DNA of 64,000 nt from an uncultured Pelagibacteraceae bacterium (GCA_902614975.1 CACMND010000003.1:62001-126000); one strand, 5' to 3'; counted from the first letter of the stretch, positions 26,695 through 35,499 are shown. Numbers and translations: made by a program. Notes: a model not told the origin generated them from the sequence alone.

Positions 26695-26718
26695 ACATTT
26701 TGATCTAAAATGTGTTTT
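26695..26718 (+). terminator. Weak hairpin between proW and proX
   Basis: ACATTTT (26695-26701) pairs with AAAATGT (26707-26713) over a 5-nt loop and is followed by GTTTTT. The stem is A/T-rich and weak. It may attenuate transcription or protect the proX mRNA 5' end. A GAGAGGA ribosome site lies just beyond it, 6 nt before the proX ATG. Confidence 0.4.
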
Positions 26719-26744
26719 TAATTAATTAAAAAGAGAGGAAATAA

Positions 26745-27749
26745 ATGAAATTATCAAAAAAGATATCAGCACTAATTCTTTCTGTAGCTCTGTTAATTGG
26801 AAGCTTTGGTCAAGCCAATGCAGCCAAAAGACTTCACGCAGCTATAGCAGATTGGACTGGTGGGATAATTACGTGCGAAGTTGCCGTAGCAATTCTTGAA
26901 AGAGAAATGGGATACAAAATTAAACAAACTGTATTTCCTTCAGGAACAGGTTTATGGGAAGCAATCGCTGCAGGTGAGTTAGACTTCGCTTGCGAAAGTT
27001 GGCCAAGTTACGCTGAAGCTGACACTGTTATGTTAAAAGAGGACTTAATATACGAAGGTAAAGTCGTTGGTACATACAATGGCGATGGAAGTGTGGACTT
27101 ACTTGGAACAGCAGGAATAATCGGTATGTCAGACTACTGGATACCAAGATATGCTGCTGAGGAACTAGGTATTAAAACTTGGAAAGACTTAAATAAACAC
27201 AAAGCTAAATTTGCAACAATTGAAAGTGGTAAGAAAGGTAGACTTATTGGATGTCCAGTTGCAGGTTGGAACTGTCATGACCAAAAAAGACTTGATCTTT
27301 TAGGAATAGACTTCCAGGCTGATGAACTTGGAACAGAAGCTGCTGCTATCGCAGAAGCAAAAGCTGCTTACATGCGTAAAGAGCCATTCCTACTTTATCT
27401 ATGGTCACCACATTGGTTCTTTGGTGAGTATGATATGGTTGGTGTACAACTTCCAGAACACAAAACTTGTGACAGCTTCACTGAAGCAAATAACTGGAAA
27501 GATTGTGGAACTGCTGCATGGCCAGCAACTGGTTGGGCTAAAGATTACACGATGAACTATGGTAACCCAGCTACTTTTGCTAGTGCAGAACATGCTGATG
27601 CTAAGAAGTTCTTTGAAAAAATGTCTTTACAAAATATTGACCAAGCTAAAATGTTAGTTGAAGTTGATATTAAGAAAAGAGATGTAAAAGAAGTTGTTAA
27701 TGAGTGGTTAGACAATAATCCAGATAAATGGAAAAGTTGGCTTCCATAA
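26745..27749 (+). CDS. proX: Periplasmic quaternary-amine-binding protein ProX
   Basis: The 334-aa protein has a signal peptide (to about SFGQANA) and the OpuAC-type fold. Trp-rich segments such as ADWTG, CESWPSYAE and WSPHWFFGEYD could supply the aromatic cage that holds trimethylammonium groups. A strong Shine-Dalgarno precedes the ATG and an intrinsic terminator follows. The butyrobetaine/carnitine cluster begins immediately downstream on the other strand, which makes carnitine, butyrobetaine or glycine betaine likely ligands; the sequence alone does not choose. Confidence 0.88.
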   Translation: MKLSKKISALILSVALLIGSFGQANAAKRLHAAIADWTGGIITCEVAVAILEREMGYKIKQTVFPSGTGLWEAIAAGELDFACESWPSYAEADTVMLKEDLIYEGKVVGTYNGDGSVDLLGTAGIIGMSDYWIPRYAAEELGIKTWKDLNKHKAKFATIESGKKGRLIGCPVAGWNCHDQKRLDLLGIDFQADELGTEAAAIAEAKAAYMRKEPFLLYLWSPHWFFGEYDMVGVQLPEHKTCDSFTEANNWKDCGTAAWPATGWAKDYTMNYGNPATFASAEHADAKKFFEKMSLQNIDQAKMLVEVDIKKRDVKEVVNEWLDNNPDKWKSWLP

Positions 27750-27770
27750 TAACTTTAAAATAAATTAGAT

Positions 27771-27804
27771 AAAAAGGGCTTTGATTTTCAAAGCCCTTTT
27801 TTTT
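27771..27804. terminator. Bidirectional intrinsic terminator after proX
   Basis: GGGCTTTGA (27776-27784) pairs with TCAAAGCCC (27788-27796) across a 3-nt loop, flanked by AAAAA on the left and TTTTTTTT on the right. It can terminate proX on the plus strand and the convergent dioxygenase gene on the minus strand. Confidence 0.9.
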
Positions 27805-28927
27805 ATTTCTTAAGATAATTTAATCTACCCACAATTTCATCTCTATCCATGTAATAACCTTGTAGGTGTCTGTGTCCAGAATTTGGATCAAATTCAGTTC
27901 TTCCATGAAGCACTCTTCTATTATTGAATGTATATATATCTCCTGGTCTTAGCCTAAATTTTATTTGAAATTTGTCATCGTGTAAAAGTTTTCCAAATTT
28001 ATGATGAGATTTATAAACTTTATCCATTTGATCTGGATGACAATCTAAAGCGTCCATGGTTGCAGTGCTAAATCTAACATCATTATAATCACCATCTTTT
28101 GTTAAACTTATTGCAGTGCCATAAAAGCTTCTATGAGCTTCTTGTGTGTAATCTTTGTCTCTAAACTTTAAAGGTATTGTTGTTAGCGTATCAAAAGTAT
28201 CTTTATCGTTTTTCTTTAAATATTCTGCTACAGCGAAAGCATCTACTGCAGATGAGTCACCACCTTTTGCTGAATTAACTAAACAATGTAAAAATTGATA
28301 CCCAGGAGGATTTTCAAACCATGGTAAATCCATATGATTTTGAAGTGCATGAGCTGTATAAGCTGAGTTATTAGGTTTTGGTATATTTATAACTTCAAAA
28401 GGTGTTTTAAAAAATGTCTCTCTTGTATGACTAATTCTGTTTAAAACAGGGAACGCTGAATTTTTTTCTACTGGAGCATTATAAACTATTGCTATTCCTT
28501 TATAATGAAGAAGCTCTAACCATTTAACCAACCCCTCTTCGGAAGATATAATTTCATTGTGATCTATATATATACTATCAATATTTTTTTCTAAACTACT
28601 ATCCCATAATTGATAAGGTGATTTGTATTCTTCGTTATTTTTAATTGTGTAACAATTTTCTCTAAGCCAACTAATATCATAATGGCTTACATGATTTCCC
28701 TCACTCCACTCTATTTCTAATTTACCATCGCTATTAAGATTATATTTTTTTGGGTTTATATTTTCTGATACATCTAAAATATTAAACATTCGATGCCTAG
28801 AATCTTTATCGTGTGCTGTAGGACAATTATCTCTCAGCCACATATAATTAAATTTACTCTCTTTTCCGTCATCCCAAATTACTTGAAGATAAGTGCCGTT
28901 TTTTGAGATTTTTGAAATTGAGTGCAT
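27803..28927 (-). CDS. Gamma-butyrobetaine dioxygenase-like Fe(II)/2-oxoglutarate oxygenase
   Basis: The start is ATG 28927 (the track uses a TTG four codons earlier), giving 374 aa. The N-terminal ~100 residues match the GBBH-type domain (YMWLRDNCPTAHD with His/Cys zinc-type ligands), followed by a TauD/TfdA double-stranded helix. The Fe ligands are HMD in LQNHMDLPW and the distal His in VLHGRTEF; the late Arg pair that binds 2-oxoglutarate follows. It hydroxylates gamma-butyrobetaine to L-carnitine. Trimethyllysine dioxygenase shares this architecture but is mainly eukaryotic. Adjacency to ProX and to carnitine dehydrogenase and cleavage genes supports the butyrobetaine reading. Confidence 0.8.
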   Translation of the reverse strand: MHSISKISKNGTYLQVIWDDGKESKFNYMWLRDNCPTAHDKDSRHRMFNILDVSENINPKKYNLNSDGKLEIEWSEGNHVSHYDISWLRENCYTIKNNEEYKSPYQLWDSSLEKNIDSIYIDHNEIISSEEGLVKWLELLHYKGIAIVYNAPVEKNSAFPVLNRISHTRETFFKTPFEVINIPKPNNSAYTAHALQNHMDLPWFENPPGYQFLHCLVNSAKGGDSSAVDAFAVAEYLKKNDKDTFDTLTTIPLKFRDKDYTQEAHRSFYGTAISLTKDGDYNDVRFSTATMDALDCHPDQMDKVYKSHHKFGKLLHDDKFQIKFRLRPGDIYTFNNRRVLHGRTEFDPNSGHRHLQGYYMDRDEIVGRLNYLKK

Positions 28928-29029
28928 AATCAATATCAATATAAAATAATTTAATGCTCAATTCAATTATTAGTTGACATATTAATAGTTGGAAGATTTG
29001 TTAGTTTGAATTATCTTTTAAAATTAAAA

Positions 29030-29815
29030 ATGAGCATAACCTTAAAAAATAAAAAAATAATCATATCCGCAGGAGGTTCGGGTATTGGATGGAGTTCGGC
29101 AAAAATATTTTTAGATAAAGGTGCAACAGTATATCTTTGTGATATCAATTCAACTTTTCTGAATAAATGCAAGACGCATAAGCTCAATAATAAAAAATTA
29201 TTTGTATTTCAGTGTGATGCTTCGGATGAGAACCAAGTAAAAAATTTTTTTAGCAAAATAATAAAAAAAACAAAAAAAATTGATGCTCTAATAAATAACG
29301 TTGGAATTGCTGGGCCGACAGGGACACTTGAAAAATTAAAAAGCAAGGATTGGGAAAATACATTAAAGGTAAACGTAATTAGCCATTTTTATTTTTCAAA
29401 ATATTCAATTCCAATGCTAAAAAAAAATAAAGGTGGAGCTATAATAAATTTATCATCAACTGCAGGTATATTTGGATTTCCATTAAGATCCCCTTACTGT
29501 GCAAGTAAGTGGGCTGTTGTTGGTATAACCAAAACACTGGCAATGGAACTAGGAAAATTTAAAATTAGAGTAAACGCTATTTGTCCTGGAACAATAAAGG
29601 GAGATAGAATGGGTAGAGTAATAAGGGATAAATCGAAATTTTTAAATGTTTCAAAAAAATTAATAGAAAAAGAATTTGTTTCAATGACTTCGATGAATAC
29701 ATGGGTCTATGAAGAGGATATTGGAAGAATTTGTAGCTTTTTAATTTCGAATGATGCACCAAGGATATCAGGACAAGTAATTGCTGTAGACGGCAATACT
29801 TTAAGAATGCATTAG
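29030..29815 (+). CDS. Short-chain dehydrogenase/reductase
   Basis: I choose ATG 29030 (MSITLKNKK) over the track's TTG at 29006, giving 261 aa. The SDR catalytic set is present: Asn in NNVGIAG, Ser in INLSSTAG and Y-x3-K in PYCASK. The nucleotide-binding motif reads ISAGGSGIG, so the usual TG pair is SA, an uncommon change. The C-terminus (SGQVIAVDGN) is standard. It converges with the GFA gene and sits among carnitine-degradation genes, so it could oxidise a 3-hydroxy acid; the substrate is unknown. Confidence 0.82.
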   Translation: MSITLKNKKIIISAGGSGIGWSSAKIFLDKGATVYLCDINSTFLNKCKTHKLNNKKLFVFQCDASDENQVKNFFSKIIKKTKKIDALINNVGIAGPTGTLEKLKSKDWENTLKVNVISHFYFSKYSIPMLKKNKGGAIINLSSTAGIFGFPLRSPYCASKWAVVGITKTLAMELGKFKIRVNAICPGTIKGDRMGRVIRDKSKFLNVSKKLIEKEFVSMTSMNTWVYEEDIGRICSFLISNDAPRISGQVIAVDGNTLRMH

Positions 29816-29818
29816 TAT

Positions 29819-30232
29819 TTAAACTTTAATATTTTTTTCGCTTATTTCCATAAATGGAAAATGAGACTCTTTATAGTGTATGTTCTCTGCTTTATTTAAA
29901 AAACTAATATCGTCTAGTAAACCTGCATATAAATAGTATTTTTTATACTTTTCTACATAAGTTAAAATAGGAGCAGCACATTTCCCACAAAAATGTTTTT
30001 TAATTTTATTACCACTGCCACCTTCATGTTCATAAATTTTTAATTTAGACTTATCTATATCTATTGCTCCATCTCTAAGTAGTATAATTGTCATTATTCC
30101 TCCTATTTTTTTTCTGCAATCAATACAATGACAATTGAAAACTAAAGGGACTTCATCAAGCTTAACCTTAAAAGTTATATTTCCACAGATACATCCACCA
30201 GTTTTATTTATAAAAATTTTTTCTTTCATCAA
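29819..30232 (-). CDS. GFA/CENP-V family zinc protein
   Basis: The 137-aa protein has the glutathione-dependent formaldehyde-activating fold with Zn cysteines in GCICGNITF, CHCIDCRKK and HFCGKCAAP. Few members have proven Gfa activity, so formaldehyde handling is a hypothesis. It overlaps the carnitine dehydrogenase gene by 4 nt (ATGA) and is the last gene of that minus-strand operon. A paralog lies at 35023. Confidence 0.8.
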   Translation of the reverse strand: MMKEKIFINKTGGCICGNITFKVKLDEVPLVFNCHCIDCRKKIGGIMTIILLRDGAIDIDKSKLKIYEHEGGSGNKIKKHFCGKCAAPILTYVEKYKKYYLYAGLLDDISFLNKAENIHYKESHFPFMEISEKNIKV

Positions 30233-31170
30233 TTTCTAATTTTATTCTCATATTTTTTTCTAATTTTTAATACATCAACTAAATATTGGTCCCTAATATT
30301 TGAAAGCATATTAATTGATTTACCTTTAGCTTGTTTTTTTGTGCCTGATATAAGTTTATAAGATAATTTATTTGTTAACTTTGGAGCTTTTAATTTTGTC
30401 CAAGGCAATTTTAAGGCTGGACCAAATTGCTTTAACATATGTTTCATTCCTGCATTACCTCCAGCAAGATGAAAGGTTAAAAAGGTGCCCATTATTGAGT
30501 ATCTAAGACCTGGTCCATCTTCTATTGCACGATCTAATTCCTGTGTTGTTGCATAATTTTCATTAATAATATGTAGACCCTCTCTCCACAATGCCTCTTG
30601 AAGTCTATCCGATAAATAACCTGGTAATTCTTTTTTGAGCATGATTGGCCTCATTGAGATTGATTTGTAATATTTGTTTGCATCTGAAAGAAAATTTCTT
30701 GTAGTTTTTTTTCCAGGAACTATTTCAACTGCTGGCAATAAATACGCTGGATTAAATGGATGTCCAATTATGCCTCTTTGAGGATTTTTACACTTAGAAA
30801 AAATTTTAGAGGGCAAAAGTCCTGACGAACTTGAAGAAATAATTACATTTGATTTTACATATTTAGAGATTTTTTGGATTAAATCAGTTTTAACTTTATA
30901 ATTCTCTAATACACTTTCTTGAACAAAATCCACATTTGAAAGAGCCTTTTCCAAAGAATTAAAGAATTTTAAATTTTTAATTAAAATTTTTTTTCCAAAA
31001 AGTTTTTTTATACTTTTTGAAGTTCTTTTTATTTCTTTTAAAACATAGTTTTTGAGATTTTTGTTTTGATCATATGCATGAACAATTTTGTTGTGAGCTA
31101 AATTTCTTATTATCCAGCCAGTCCCTATGACACCAGTTCCAACTATTCCTACAGTTTTAATTTTTGACAT
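30229..31170 (-). CDS. lcdH: L-carnitine dehydrogenase (3-hydroxyacyl-CoA dehydrogenase fold)
   Basis: At 313 aa, it has an NAD-binding GIVGTGVIGTGW, then GHPFNPAYLLPAVEIVPG, LPGYLSDRLQEALWREGLHI and the distinctive GTFLTFHLAGGNAGM and QFGPALKLPWTKL segments that mark L-carnitine dehydrogenase rather than fatty-acid HAD. It oxidises carnitine to 3-dehydrocarnitine. In many bacteria this protein carries a C-terminal thioesterase domain; here that domain is a separate gene at 32982. Its ATG overlaps the BKACE stop (TAATG). Confidence 0.87.
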   Translation of the reverse strand: MSKIKTVGIVGTGVIGTGWIIRNLAHNKIVHAYDQNKNLKNYVLKEIKRTSKSIKKLFGKKILIKNLKFFNSLEKALSNVDFVQESVLENYKVKTDLIQKISKYVKSNVIISSSSSGLLPSKIFSKCKNPQRGIIGHPFNPAYLLPAVEIVPGKKTTRNFLSDANKYYKSISMRPIMLKKELPGYLSDRLQEALWREGLHIINENYATTQELDRAIEDGPGLRYSIMGTFLTFHLAGGNAGMKHMLKQFGPALKLPWTKLKAPKLTNKLSYKLISGTKKQAKGKSINMLSNIRDQYLVDVLKIRKKYENKIRN

Positions 31171-32057
31171 TACTTGTGTTTTACAAGCTTTAATTTTTCT
31201 CTTGTTTCTGAAGGTGACATAATCTCTACACCAAGATCTGTGACGATCCTTATAGCTTTCTCAACTAATTGAGGATTTGTTGCCAATTTTCCTTTGGATA
31301 AATATAAATTATCCTCTAAACCAACTCTTGGGTTACCTCCCATTACTACAGTTTGAGCAACATATGGCATTTCGTTTTTAGATATTGCAAAACCTGACCA
31401 TATACCTTCTTTAGGCATTATATCTTTCATCGCCTGCATAGCTAATGGTGTTGCCGGTGCACCCCATGGAATTCCTAAACACATTTGAAAAAGAGGTGGA
31501 TCACTTAATAATCCCTCTTTATATAATTGAGCACCAAACCACATGTTTCCTAAATCAAAAGCTTCTATTTCAGGTTTAACTTTTATTTCTTGAAGTTTTT
31601 TTGCAGCTTTTCTTAAATCGTTAGGTGTGTTGACTGTGATAACTGAACTATCTCCAAAATTTAAGGTTCCACAATCAAGTGTGCATATTTCTGGAAGAAA
31701 TTGTTCTGCATTAGCAATTCTTTCCATTACATTTGCCATGTCTGTCATTGGACCAAAGTCTAAAGGGTTCTTGCCTTGGCCGATATCTAAATCACCACCC
31801 ATGCCTGTCGTGAGATTAAGAATTACATCAGTTTCAGATGATCTCACTCTGTCAACCACTTCTTTATAAAGCTCGAGTCTTCTACTTGGAGTTCCATCTT
31901 CCTCTCTGACATGGATATGGGCAATTGCAGCACCAGCTTTAGCAGACTCTATTGCTGCTTTTGCAATTTGCTCTGGAGTTTTAGGTAAATCAGGATGTTT
32001 ACTTGCTGTATCACCAGATCCTGTAACTGCACATGAGATGAAGACCTTATTGTTCAT
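31170..32057 (-). CDS. BKACE-family (DUF849) beta-keto acid cleavage enzyme, probably dehydrocarnitine-cleaving
   Basis: The 295-aa TIM-barrel protein starts FISCAVTGSGDTASKHP and has the Zn motif AHIHVREEDG, plus VMGGNPRVGLEDNLYL near the end, diagnostic for the family. Members condense a beta-keto acid with acetyl-CoA to give acetoacetate and a new acyl-CoA. Next to carnitine dehydrogenase, the expected substrate is 3-dehydrocarnitine and the product betainyl-CoA. It is the first gene of the minus-strand pair and divergent from the CitE-like/thioesterase operon, with only 59 bp between. Confidence 0.87.
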   Translation of the reverse strand: MNNKVFISCAVTGSGDTASKHPDLPKTPEQIAKAAIESAKAGAAIAHIHVREEDGTPSRRLELYKEVVDRVRSSETDVILNLTTGMGGDLDIGQGKNPLDFGPMTDMANVMERIANAEQFLPEICTLDCGTLNFGDSSVITVNTPNDLRKAAKKLQEIKVKPEIEAFDLGNMWFGAQLYKEGLLSDPPLFQMCLGIPWGAPATPLAMQAMKDIMPKEGIWSGFAISKNEMPYVAQTVVMGGNPRVGLEDNLYLSKGKLATNPQLVEKAIRIVTDLGVEIMSPSETREKLKLVKHK

Positions 32058-32116
32058 TTTTATTTCTAGTAAAATATAATATCATATCATTAACAATTAT
32101 AAGAAATAAAAATTTA

Positions 32117-32977
32117 ATGGACTTAAATAAACTAAGGGTTAGACGTAGTTTTATATTTACACCAGGTCTTCAACCAGAGATGTTTCCAAAAGCCTTGGCT
32201 TCAGGAGCTGATATGGTTTGTATAGAATTAGAAGATGGAATTGCCATGAAAGATAAAGACGAGGCAAGGAAAAATACTATTGAAGCATTAAAGTCACTAG
32301 AAGTAAAAAATGATGTTGAATTAGTTGTTAGATTAAATTGTCAAAGAACTAAAAATGGTCTTTTAGACTTAGAAGCTATTGCTTCAAATAAACTAAAGGT
32401 TAAAGCCATCATGTTGCCGAAAGTTAAAACACCTGATGAAATTACATTTATTGATGATATGCTTACTGATTGTGGTTTAGATACTGATCTTCATGTTATA
32501 ATGGAAACTAATCAAGCTCTTGAAAGTATTTATGATATTGCACATTCTAGCGATAGAATAGTTGCTTTATATTTTGGTGGAGAGGATATGGCAGCAGAAT
32601 TGAGAGTGGAAAACAAATTAGAGAATTTAGTTTATGCAAGATCAAGGTTAGTTCATGCTGGTGCAAGTAAAGGAGTTGATGTTATTGATGTTCCTTATTT
32701 AAATTTAGAAGATATGGAAGGAATGAAAAAAGAAGCACAGTTTGTTAAAAACTTAGGTTTCACTGGGAAAGGATCTATTCATCCAAAGCAAATAAGTATT
32801 TTAAATGAAATTTTTACTCCAACAGAGGAAGAAATAAGTAAAGCTAAAAGAATTATGGATCAATTTAAAAAAGCAAACACAGGTTTAGTTGTAATAGATG
32901 GTAAATTGATAGAAAGACCTGTTTTACGAGAGATGCAAAGAAAATTGTTAGTAGCAAATAAAATAAACAAAAGCTGA
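32117..32977 (+). CDS. HpcH/HpaI (CitE-like) aldolase/lyase
   Basis: The 286-aa protein has the CitE-family pattern: RRSFIFTPGLQPEMFPKAL, the metal/CoA segment IELEDGIAMKDKDEAR, Arg in VVRLNC, IMLPKV, and Glu/Asp ligands in ALYFGGEDMAAE; GSIHPKQI is near the C-terminus. Such enzymes cleave malyl-CoA, citramalyl-CoA or related acyl-CoA. It is first in a plus-strand operon with the thioesterase (4-nt gap) and GMC dehydrogenase. Its role in carnitine breakdown is not obvious; it may act on an acyl-CoA side product. Confidence 0.83.
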   Translation: MDLNKLRVRRSFIFTPGLQPEMFPKALASGADMVCIELEDGIAMKDKDEARKNTIEALKSLEVKNDVELVVRLNCQRTKNGLLDLEAIASNKLKVKAIMLPKVKTPDEITFIDDMLTDCGLDTDLHVIMETNQALESIYDIAHSSDRIVALYFGGEDMAAELRVENKLENLVYARSRLVHAGASKGVDVIDVPYLNLEDMEGMKKEAQFVKNLGFTGKGSIHPKQISILNEIFTPTEEEISKAKRIMDQFKKANTGLVVIDGKLIERPVLREMQRKLLVANKINKS

Positions 32978-32981
32978 TAAA

Positions 32982-33449
32982 ATGTCATTTCATTTGGCTT
33001 CGAGAAAAATAATAAAAGATTGGACAGATTATAATGAGCATATGAACATGGCTTATTATGTTTTAATTTTTGATGAGGCATGGGAAACAATGCTTAATAA
33101 ATTTGATATGGGCGGAGCTAAAGCACAAATAAATAAAAGAAGTACAATGGTGGTTGAAACAAGAACAACTTACGACAATGAAGTTAAAGAAAATGAAGAA
33201 GTTGATGTTTATTGCACTTTCTTTGATCATGATAAGAAAAGATTACATTTAAAATGTGAGATGATCGAAAAAAAAACAGGAAAACTTGCTGCAACTACAG
33301 AAAGTATATCTCTTTATATCGATCTTGAAAAAAGAAAAGTTACAGAATTTGAAGAAGATAAAATAAAAATTATGGATGATTTTATTAACGAAAATAAAAA
33401 TAGTTTTAAATCAGATAAATTAGTACTTGCAGATAAACTTAAAAAGTAA
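32982..33449 (+). CDS. Hotdog-fold acyl-CoA thioesterase, betainyl-CoA thioesterase-like
   Basis: A 155-aa protein with the 4HBT motif DWTDYNEHMNMAYYV, resembling the C-terminal domain found fused to L-carnitine dehydrogenases. It would hydrolyse betainyl-CoA to glycine betaine and CoA, completing the path from carnitine. It lies 4 nt after the CitE-like gene, and its stop is directly followed by the GMC dehydrogenase ATG. The name rests on domain resemblance and context. Confidence 0.75.
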   Translation: MSFHLASRKIIKDWTDYNEHMNMAYYVLIFDEAWETMLNKFDMGGAKAQINKRSTMVVETRTTYDNEVKENEEVDVYCTFFDHDKKRLHLKCEMIEKKTGKLAATTESISLYIDLEKRKVTEFEEDKIKIMDDFINENKNSFKSDKLVLADKLKK

Positions 33450-35030
33450 ATGAATTTTGACTACATAATTGTTGGAGCTGGTACAGCAGGATGTGTTCTT
33501 GCAAATAGATTAAGTGAAAATGGGAAATTTAATGTTGCCTTGTTTGAGGCAGGTGGATCTAGTGATATTTGGAAGGTTAATATGCCTTTGGCAATTTTGT
33601 ATGCAATGCATGATCCAAAATATAATTATAAATATTATTCGGAACCAGAACCTAATTTAAATAATAGGAGATTATTTTGCCCAAGAGGAAAAATGATAGG
33701 TGGTTGTTCTGCGCATAATGGGATGGTTTATGTTCGAGGAAATAAAAACGACTATGAGAGATGGGCCTCATTTGGCTTGAAATCATGGTCTTATGAAAAT
33801 GTTTTACCATTTTTTAAAAAAATTGAGACGTGGTCCGAAGGAGAGAATGAATTCAGAGGTGGGAAAGGAATTTTACCAGTAAATCAATCCAAAAACAAAA
33901 ATCCGTTATTTAGTGCTTTTATTAATGCTTCAGTCGAAGCAGGGTATAAAAAAAATAAAGATATGAACGGAGAAGATCAAGAGGGATTTGGAATGTATGA
34001 TATTACAATTCATAAAGGTCAAAGGGCTAGCGCTTCTAAATATTATCTAGAGCCAGCAAAAAAAAGAAAAAATTTAAAAGTTTTTACTAATTCTTTTGCT
34101 GAAAGGATTATTTTTGAGGGAAAAAAAGCAGTTGGAATAGAAGTAAATATTAAAAATAAAGTCACAAAGGTTTACGCTAAGAAAGAAGTTGTTTTAAGCG
34201 GGGGTTCAATCAATTCACCACAACTATTGATGTTATCAGGTGTAGGACCTGAAAAAGATTTAAAAGATAAAGGAATTAATGTTGTACACTCGTTAGAGGG
34301 AGTAGGTCAAAATTTACAAGACCATTTAGAAACCTACATTCAGCAAGAATGTAAAACTAAAGATACGCTCTATTCTTATGTTAACAAAATAAATATGCTT
34401 AAAATTGGTATTCAATGGTTTCTTTCAAAAAGTGGTCCATGTTCTACTTCATTTTTAGAAGCAGGTGGTTTCTGCAAATCTTCAGAAGACAAAAGCTATC
34501 CGAATATTCAATTTCATTTTTTTCCAGCATTTGTAATCGATCATGGATTAGTTGATCCTGACAGACATGGTTATCAATTACATGCAAGTTTGAACCAACC
34601 TAAAAGTAGAGGACATATTAAATTAAATAGCTCAAATCCATACGATTACCCAAAAATTCAATTTAATTATTTAAAAGATGAATATGATTTAAAAGAAACA
34701 ATTAAGTGTGTTCGTGTAGCTAGAAAGATTTTAAGTCAAGATTCAATGAAACCTTACGCTGGAAAAGAAATAGGTCCAGGTGAAAGTGCAACTGAAGATG
34801 AACAAATAACCGAGTATATTAGGTCAAAAGCCGAAACAGCTTATCATCCATCCTGTACATTAAAAATGGGAGTGGACAAAATGGCAGTAGTTGACGAAAA
34901 ATTGAAAGTTCATGGTTTAGAAAATTTAAGAGTTGCAGATGCCTCGGTTATGCCAGAGATTACAAGTGGTAATTTAAATGCACCTACTTTAATGATAGGT
35001 GAAAGAGCAGCAGATTTTATCCTTAATTAG
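33450..35030 (+). CDS. GMC-family FAD oxidoreductase (choline dehydrogenase-like)
   Basis: The 526-aa protein has FAD-binding DYIIVGAGTAGCVLANRL, the GMC signature CPRGKMIGGCSAHNGMVYVRG, the second signature GGSINSPQLLMLSGVG, and the catalytic His regions AYHPSCTLKMG and SGNLNAPTLMIGERAA. It resembles BetA but the family also covers alcohol and polyol dehydrogenases. In a betaine-related operon choline is attractive, but no betB-type gene is adjacent. It converges with the second GFA gene, overlapping it by 8 nt. Confidence 0.85.
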   Translation: MNFDYIIVGAGTAGCVLANRLSENGKFNVALFEAGGSSDIWKVNMPLAILYAMHDPKYNYKYYSEPEPNLNNRRLFCPRGKMIGGCSAHNGMVYVRGNKNDYERWASFGLKSWSYENVLPFFKKIETWSEGENEFRGGKGILPVNQSKNKNPLFSAFINASVEAGYKKNKDMNGEDQEGFGMYDITIHKGQRASASKYYLEPAKKRKNLKVFTNSFAERIIFEGKKAVGIEVNIKNKVTKVYAKKEVVLSGGSINSPQLLMLSGVGPEKDLKDKGINVVHSLEGVGQNLQDHLETYIQQECKTKDTLYSYVNKINMLKIGIQWFLSKSGPCSTSFLEAGGFCKSSEDKSYPNIQFHFFPAFVIDHGLVDPDRHGYQLHASLNQPKSRGHIKLNSSNPYDYPKIQFNYLKDEYDLKETIKCVRVARKILSQDSMKPYAGKEIGPGESATEDEQITEYIRSKAETAYHPSCTLKMGVDKMAVVDEKLKVHGLENLRVADASVMPEITSGNLNAPTLMIGERAADFILN

Positions 35031-35499
35031 TCTCGAGATATTCTTTATATCTATCTAAACTTTCTTTAGGCCAAGCAATTTTTGGATCATACATTTCATC
35101 ATAGCAAATATTTTTGTCTGCAATATCTATCCATGGATCCTTATCTTTTACAAATATATGTGCTTGAGGTGGAAAGTCTTTCGGTTTCAAAAGAGTCTTT
35201 GTTCTAACTGTTAATCTTCTAATTGCAAATTCATAATCGGCATAAATATAAACCCCACATTTTTTACAAAAGTAATGAGTACATTTTTTCCCACTACCTG
35301 CAATCAATTCAGCTTTTAAAAGTTTACCACTAATTTTAAAAGAATCTTCAAAAATGCTAGTATTAATTACATAAGATGATCCAGTTAATTTTTTACAATC
35401 TAAACAATGGCAGACCTGAGTAAAAAGAGGTTTACTATTTATTGAATACTTTACACTCCCACAAATACATCCGCCATAAATTGGTTCAAAATCACTCAT
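35023..35499 (-). CDS. GFA/CENP-V family zinc protein (second copy)
   Basis: The 158-aa protein has the Zn cysteines GCICGSVKYSI, CHCLDCKKL and YFCKKCGVYIYAD. It is related to, but clearly diverged from, the gene at 29819. A monocistronic gene converging on the GMC dehydrogenase. Two GFA proteins within 6 kb of predicted demethylation and carnitine functions suggest a shared need, possibly formaldehyde or S-hydroxymethylglutathione handling; unproven. Confidence 0.8.
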   Translation of the reverse strand: MSDFEPIYGGCICGSVKYSINSKPLFTQVCHCLDCKKLTGSSYVINTSIFEDSFKISGKLLKAELIAGSGKKCTHYFCKKCGVYIYADYEFAIRRLTVRTKTLLKPKDFPPQAHIFVKDKDPWIDIADKNICYDEMYDPKIAWPKESLDRYKEYLETN

